A DNA stretch of 64,000 nucleotides from Neoconidiobolus thromboides FSU 785 (Eukaryota; Entomophthoromycota; Entomophthoromycetes; Entomophthorales; Neoconidiobolaceae), in assembly GCA_025603075.1 (NCBI GenBank), contig MU626292.1, positions 1 to 64,000 of the forward strand, read 5' to 3'. The notes under the pieces were generated by a model. The model was not told where the DNA came from. It searched no databases and was given only the letters and a program-made list of their open reading frames with translations. Numbering within the stretch: the first letter of the stretch is position 1; each line of letters begins with the position of its first letter. Below are positions 59,740 through 64,000 of this stretch, in pieces. The translations under genes were made by a program, and so were the position numbers.

Positions 59740-60190
59740 TGGTGTGTTTTTTTCAATTAAAAGTGATATTCTGTTTTGTTTGAAAATCTACATTTTGATT
59801 AAATTTACTTTATTTTTGAATCAAATTCTATTGTGACTATTTATGAAACAATACTTCAAATTAACTAAGAATTGGAGAAATCGAACCTAGAAAGCTCCTT
59901 AAAAAGGGGGGGATAAAAATAAGATGTAGAAAATTGTTACTAATAACTAAATCATTTACAAGATTATAGGTGCTATCAGATTGCTATTACTTTAATACGT
60001 AAATACCAATTTTTAATTTATTATAATCTATAGAATTTTAAATAATGATAAGAAATTTTTGATTAAGTTAATTATATTAAGAATTTTGAAATTTTGAAAG
60101 CCAAGAACAAATAATATATTATTAAATTTATTCAATAATTCACTAAATTGGAGAGGGTAAGGATCGAGGATGATTAAAAGAAGATGATAC

Positions 60191-60853
60191 TTAATAACTG
60201 TAGCAAAGCATTCCAATATCTTCAAAGAAATCTTTAGGGTCAACGATGGAAGTCAAATAAGCAGAAGGAATAGAATTGGGTTCTTTGTGATATTTGTCAT
60301 AAATTTGTTTAACACATTTTTTACAAACTTTAGCCTTATCCTTTTGAGTAATAACCCAAGAATCATCATTTGATTTTGCTCGAGTATTAGCAATAATAAC
60401 ATAAGCTTCCGATATTTCATCGCTACAAGTACCAGAAGATGAACTATATGGATCATCATTGCTTTTTTGACAAACTAAATTTACCCCTTCTTCATCCTTC
60501 CATTGATAATAAGTATAATAATGATGGTCCGCAATTTGAATATCATTTGGGGGCTTCTTAATGTTACATTGATCCACGATATATTTGGATGCTTTAATAG
60601 TAACATCTTTACATTTACCACAAATAGTATCTTTATCACTTAAATATAAAGAAAAAGATGAGAAACAAGATTTCAATTGGGGGAATTTATCATCAATAGA
60701 ATAATTTAAATCTTTTATAGAATCACAAAATCCAGCCGGTGCTCCCTTTAAATCATTGGCAAATTCACTACTTTTACCACCATAACTAACACTTGCTTCA
60801 AGCATTGTGCTAACACTTAACACTAAAACCGCCAGGGTATTTTTAGCTAACAT
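60191..60853 (-). CDS. Secreted Cys-rich protein of unknown function
   Basis: Single exon, 220 residues. A signal peptide (MLAKNTLAVLVLSVSTMLEAS) is followed by a mature region with ten Cys, an even number that could form five disulfides. Two CxxC pairs (CGKCKD and CKKCVK) introduce each half, so the protein may be an internal duplication: each half reads roughly C...D-x-[IV]-C-x-K-C-x(9-11)-[IY]. No family is recognised. Size, secretion, Cys content and lack of introns are features of effector-like or wall-associated fungal proteins, but nothing in the sequence proves such a role. TATATATATA about 20 bp upstream of the ATG may be its TATA region. Confidence 0.8.
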   Translation of the reverse strand: MLAKNTLAVLVLSVSTMLEASVSYGGKSSEFANDLKGAPAGFCDSIKDLNYSIDDKFPQLKSCFSSFSLYLSDKDTICGKCKDVTIKASKYIVDQCNIKKPPNDIQIADHHYYTYYQWKDEEGVNLVCQKSNDDPYSSSSGTCSDEISEAYVIIANTRAKSNDDSWVITQKDKAKVCKKCVKQIYDKYHKEPNSIPSAYLTSIVDPKDFFEDIGMLCYSY

Positions 60854-61766
60854 ATTGTTTTGAATAGTAGATATATATATAAAATTGGAGAAATTTATAA
60901 AACTTTTGATTATGAAAGTGAAACGTGAGCTATTTATACTTTTTTATTCATTTGTCTAATTAGATAAATAAAAGGTGATAGAAGTTCTAAGAGCTACTAT
61001 AAAAAGAGTGATTTATTTTATTAAAGTTGAAAGGATTTGCCAATATTCTACTAGCTTATTTAACAAATTGGTTTATTACATTATTACTTTGGCTATTACA
61101 TTTAACACAAAACTTAGCTAATATAACTCATTTAAAGCACTTTAGTTCATATCTAAAGAAATTCAATTAATTAATATTTTCAAATGTTTGAAATGTAACC
61201 CATAACTTCCCTAATTTAGTAACTCCAATATTAATTTTACATCTATTAATATATCAAAATTTTATAGAACATTCCTACTTTTTATTAAATTAGTAATACA
61301 ACAGTATTATTTGAACAAATTTTATTTATTAGTTAATATTTTGTATTATCTTATTTGCTTTGAAAGGACATAAAATAAATCAATAGTTTGTTTAGCTTTG
61401 CTATTTTTTTTAATTAATCTTAATTTCTCTAAATTCTTTCAATTACTATTTATTAAAGCTTCTTTCTGTAACCTACATGCTTTGCCTTATCCATTAGATA
61501 TATACAAATAATATATTGATTTGATTCTAATAAAACAAGCTATTTTTCAAAAAAAAACTGTTTAATTCTTTGAATGTTAGTCAATAAAAGTAAAAAGTCA
61601 AATTTTATTAAATAGAAAATATAATAATTAAAATAAACTAAAATAAATGCTACTAAAATCATAAATTTAGTGCTAAAAAAAACTATTAGAAAACACGAAT
61701 AGTATGTTGTAAATTGTTGAAATATTAGCTTTAGATATATCACTAATATTAAAGGTATATTTGAAT

Positions 61767-61867
61767 TTGGGGATGTTTTTTTATTTCATTACTTTCTCCA
61801 TTTTTTAAGCGCTATTTGAATGGAAGGGTTGTTAGTAAAATTCTTAAATAAAAAAATATATCCCCAT
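61767..61867 (+). mobile_element. MITE copy 15
   Basis: Ends TTTGGGGATGTTTTTTT and ATATCCCCATTT, core TTTTTTAAGCGCTATTTGAA. Well preserved. Confidence 0.9.
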
Positions 61868-62233
61868 TTAAATTATTATTTAAATATTTTTACACTGCTT
61901 ATTGTATATTCAGCACTTATAGTTTTTATTAAGTTGTAAATTGTTTACTTTTTAATAAATTATTTTTTAATATCACATCTCTTTATTTGATTACAATATT
62001 TGGTTGTTTTTGATTTATGTAGTTTTAATAAATTATTAAAATCGAAAATATGATGTTTTAAATGATTTTTTTATCGTCTTTGTTCTATTTTCATTTGTTA
62101 TTTTTTTAACTTTTCTTTTGCAAAACTGGCACCTCAGATGGTCTATTAGCTATAAAAAACTGAATATTAAAGCCAGTAAACTTTAAAGGTTAAGTTGCTG
62201 CAATGGCATCCCGGAGATAAAAGATTGATTTGA

Positions 62234-62269
62234 GTTGGTTCTTTCAAAAAAAGGAAACAAAGAACCAAC
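62234..62269. other. Perfect 11-bp hairpin in intergenic DNA
   Basis: GTTGGTTCTTT is followed after a 14-base loop by its exact reverse complement AAAGAACCAAC. The surrounding 200 bp are clearly richer in GC than the neighbourhood, and AGATGGTCTATT/AGATAGTCTATT flank it as a direct repeat. Could be a decayed element or an RNA; undecided. Confidence 0.5.
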
Positions 62270-63212
62270 GCAAAGTTCATCTCAATTTGTTCTCCAGAGC
62301 GTTGGTACCAGATAGTCTATTTTCATTAAAAAATAAACTTTGTACAGTTAGTTTTTAAGGTATTATTCATGAATTTAGATTTTAATTAATGTGTTAAGTT
62401 TTATTTTTTTAAATTCTAAGAAATCAAAGGCTTGTAAGTGTTTTATTAATAGATGTAGAATAAATGTAGCCATGACGTAAAGTGGTGGGTAGGGAGCGAA
62501 AAAGCAAGGAGAAGAAGTAGATTATCTTTATCAGGTGTTTTGTTTAAAAATTTAATATGAATTAATATTTAAATTTAAAAAACTCTATCTCAGACTTTAA
62601 CTCAACTTACTTGTAGAATAATTTGAATAAGCCTTTGTTGAAATTTACTCAATTATAACATAAAGACAACCCAGTATTCTATCAAATACTGGCTTTAAAA
62701 TCGATTTATTTTAACAAAAATGACAAAATAAATAAAGCTCATTAACCTTTAAAGATACTATCCCAGTGAATTAACATCAAAAATCGTGCGTTATTATTTC
62801 GATAGTAGTAAATATCAAATGGCTTCTACAATTCAAATCTACCTTTTAACTTTTATTTGGAAATGTAAGGTAACATTTCAGTTTTATTTATCTTCGGATC
62901 AAATAACAGATTATTGATTAATTATGCTAAATATCATTGTTGAATATCATCTCAAAAATATCCTTTAATAACCTAAAAATATTAGAAAAATTACGGTAAA
63001 AAGCGAAGAAGATTCATTCCTATATGATATTTTAAATAAAACTTACTTCGTAGGTATTCTTTAACAAAAAGATATATATTTTTTATCTCAATAAATAACT
63101 TTATCTATTAGTAATAATCCAAAATATGTTCTATATTCCATAGGAAAAGATATTTTTGATTCCCAAATTACTCTTGGTTTATTAATATATATCCTTAGTT
63201 TAAACGAATTTT

Positions 63213-63863
63213 TTAGTTCTTGTAACCACGAGAAGCACGACGACCACGAGCCTTTTCGAACTTACGGCCCTTAGAACGGACAAATGGTCTAAAAATATTA
63301 ATAAAAATTACAGTATATAATGAAATGTTCTTACTTAGCATGAGATTTAGGTACACCAGCAGCTCCGAAATGACGGACAGCTTCACGGGCGTTTTTACGA
63401 CCACGTAAGAGTAAGCAGTTGTTTCCTTTTGGAGCTCTAAGAGCGAGTTGGTCAAAAGTAAGACATTCACCACCAGCCTTTAAGATACGGGCACGAGCAG
63501 TTTTGGTGAAGTTAAGAGCACAGACGGTCATCTTTGGAACTTCTGGAAGACGTTCGTCATTGGTGATGGTACCAACAACAGTGATGATCTTGTTATCAAC
63601 TTTTTTGGTGTGTTTAACAATACGAGAGATTGAAACTGGTGGACGATTGACACGGGACATAAAAAGACGTCTCAATACAACTTTGTTGAAACGAGAGTCA
63701 GTACGACGAGCTAAGAAAGAGTAAAGCTATTGATTTGCTTAATTTTGTAATGTTTTAATTTTAGTTTGTAAATTACCTTGACAATAAGTCTGAGATATAC
63801 ATTCTTGCTCTTTGGGGCAGAACGGTGGTTTTTCTTAACGTGATGCTTCTTGATGTCAATACC
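63213..63863 (-). CDS. RPL18: 60S ribosomal protein eL18 (partial at 5' end)
   Basis: Visible exons 63863-63777, 63726-63335, 63288-63213. The protein from [21 protein letters not shown] through [32 protein letters not shown] to RASRGYKN is the complete eL18 except for the initiator Met. The acceptor AATTAG at 63864 precedes GGT ATT GAC, so only the ATG lies in an upstream exon. No ATG followed by a GT donor occurs before the window edge, so that exon is probably beyond 64000. The last exon encodes only the conserved tail [24 protein letters not shown] in part. Confidence 0.95.
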
Positions 63864-64000
63864 CTAATTATCATAATTTAATTTTCATCCTAACTAAAAT
63901 TCTATTTTTTTTTTGAGATTTCTGTTTTATTTGTTTTTTCAATGATATGCATCCATTAAAATTTCTGTCACATGAGCGTTGTGTTTGTTTATACTCCTTC

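Larger units (their letters stand above)
60854..63212. other. Intergenic with one MITE and a hairpin
   Basis: No gene is supported. Contains the MITE at 61767-61867 and a less AT-rich patch at 62120-62330 with a perfect hairpin. The region lies downstream of the eL18 gene. Confidence 0.5.

Noticed and set aside
59416-59836. Two overlapping frames of 114 and 92 codons
   Set aside because: Both cross MITE copy 14 and have no conserved content beyond it.
63419-63724. 101-codon plus-strand frame
   Set aside because: Antisense shadow of the eL18 coding exon.

Overview
This is a very AT-rich nuclear contig from a filamentous-type fungus, probably an early-diverging (zygomycete-grade) lineage. The evidence is a secreted class III-type GH18 chitinase, GPI-anchor and dolichol pathway genes, an Rvs161/Hob3-type BAR protein, many short GT-AG introns (mostly 40-100 nt), an apparent AT-AC U12-type intron and a bacterial-type chorismate mutase-prephenate dehydratase fusion. 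U12 introns have been lost from most yeasts and many Dikarya, so a Mucoromycota/Glomeromycotina- or Entomophthorales-like source is my best guess. Genus cannot be settled from the sequence alone.

Layout. 0-0.6 kb: solo-LTR copy and a MITE. 1.9-7.2 kb: threonine dehydrogenase (+), Trm5 tRNA methyltransferase (+), amino-acid transporter (-). 9.3-10.9 kb: secreted chitinase (+). 11-15.7 kb: transposon graveyard, with a broken DDE-type transposase interrupted by a MITE and a 466-bp solo LTR, plus a Tc1/mariner relic. 16.2-32.1 kb: dense housekeeping block of mitochondrial 2-Cys peroxiredoxin (+), GPI10/PIG-B (-), AP-1 gamma-adaptin (-), a family-16 methyltransferase (-), Mios/SEA4 (+), DIB1 (+) and chorismate mutase-prephenate dehydratase (-). 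32.7-33.2 kb: three MITE remnants. 34-41 kb: a PRXL2-like protein, a secreted multicopper oxidase and a secreted four-repeat Cys protein, all intronless (+). 41.2-48.3 kb: AGXT-type aminotransferase (-), BAR protein (-), ILV5 (-), with MITEs and a minisatellite between. 50-56 kb: orphan membrane protein (+), NUS1 (+), ALG7 (+), NAA40/NAT4 (-). 57.8-60.9 kb: OSH lipid-transfer protein (+) and a secreted Cys-rich protein (-). The right edge holds ribosomal protein eL18 (-), cut off at its 5' end.

Functional links. NUS1 and ALG7 are adjacent and act in successive parts of the dolichol/N-glycan pathway; GPI10 also uses dolichol-linked mannose. TDH, AGXT, ILV5, the CM-PDT fusion and the AVT transporter make the window rich in amino-acid metabolism. 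The chitinase, the oxidase and the two Cys-rich proteins carry signal peptides. About 15 copies of one ~100-bp MITE family are scattered through the intergenic DNA and TE relics; I found none in the intact genes. Exon joins quoted for the spliced genes were checked for reading frame by hand, except for AP-1 and OSH where only some joins were followed.
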